DNA of 64,000 nt. Source: Conus ventricosus. Taxonomy: Eukaryota; Mollusca; Gastropoda; Neogastropoda; Conidae. Position 1 is the stretch's first letter. Each line of letters starts with the position of its first letter. The position numbers were made by a program, and so were the translations under genes. The notes beneath the pieces are model-generated. The model did not search any database. It saw nothing but the letters and a program-made list of their open reading frames with translations, and was not told the origin of the DNA. The DNA lies in NCBI GenBank assembly GCA_018398815.1, contig CM031615.1, forward strand, positions 60,067,770-60,131,769, given 5' to 3'. Shown piece by piece: positions 63,682-64,000 of this stretch.

Positions 63682-64000
63682 ACTTCTACCCTGTCCTATC
63701 TTCTCTTTCCTCCGTAGCTCATTGCTTGCACCTGTAGGTAAGATGGCTGCTGTCTCGAAAGTTTTCTGACCTCGATCAGCTCTGCTCTCTTTAGCTATTG
63801 CGCAATAGGCACCTGCAGCACGTAGAGGGCGACTGCAAATGATTCTTTCCAAGCTTTCATTTCGTACTTTCTTCCTTCCCTCCTACTAATGACCTAGTTC
63901 GTGCAATGGACACTTTTAACAGGAAGAGGGCAATTGCAAATCATTCTTGCCACTCCCCAAGTCCTTTGGAGAACCCTATTAACAGCGCTGGTAGAGATGA
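63237..64000. other. Unrecognised end of window with C-rich tracts
   Basis: A poly-C tract at 63652-63680 and a CT run near 63568-63585. No gene features. Confidence 0.5.

Overview
The window is eukaryotic and most resembles a marine mollusc, probably a gastropod. The evidence is long repeat-filled introns, tRNA-derived SINEs, DIRS-type tyrosine-recombinase retrotransposons, piggyBac-like and BED-finger DNA transposons, very many simple repeats, and one vertebrate-like multi-exon gene. The species assignment is inference. A 1,000-base run of N (45501-46500) is a scaffold gap.

One host gene can be supported: a USP19-type ubiquitin-specific protease on the + strand. At least 18 coding exons run from 1074 to about 47.9 kb. 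The window opens just after the catalytic-Cys part of the USP domain, so the CS domains and the Cys box lie upstream. Seen here in order are the first zinc-ribbon CxxC (exon 3002), beta-rich linker exons, a MYND zinc finger split over exons 11730 and 13633, a Ser/Pro-rich insert (15629), the second half of the USP fold (25274-35116) with the second CxxC, the catalytic His box GGHYT (42191), and the WRLFND box plus an acidic tail (46960, 47787). Splice phases agree at nearly every junction. Two places do not fit: the junction around exon 17551-17617, and a one-base deletion at 47031-47033 that puts a stop in the final USP motif.

The introns carry most of the sequence. Almost every long intron holds its own minisatellite: 28 bp at 2.4 kb, about 30 bp at 4.9-7.1 kb, 70 bp at 7.5-8.8 kb, 74 bp at 31.2 kb, about 45 bp at 38.9-40.3 kb, 142 bp at 40.5-42.0 kb, 53 bp at 42.4-44.0 kb and 49 bp at 47.6 kb. 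Intron 17.6-22.9 kb holds two DIRS-like elements in tandem with a textbook internal complementary region. Intron 22.99-25.27 kb holds a 1.1-kb TIR element with a BED-type zinc-finger exon. Intron 26.75-32.53 kb holds a piggyBac-like MITE (TTAA target) next to a decayed minus-strand DIRS-like RT/RNase H. LINE tails, SINEs and microsatellites fill other gaps.

From about 48 to 64 kb no host gene is recognised. This part is 3' flank or long 3' UTR containing two copies of a dispersed repeat family (51.7-53.2 and 54.6-58.0 kb). The second copy is interrupted by a second, 2.0-kb BED-finger element. A 34-bp minisatellite lies at 59.4 kb and a 131-bp duplication at 63.0 kb. The two BED-finger elements share TIRs, 6-bp target duplications and a GC-rich palindromic tail. 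Together with the tandem 142-bp unit carrying a hammerhead-like core, they are the most interesting non-host structures.
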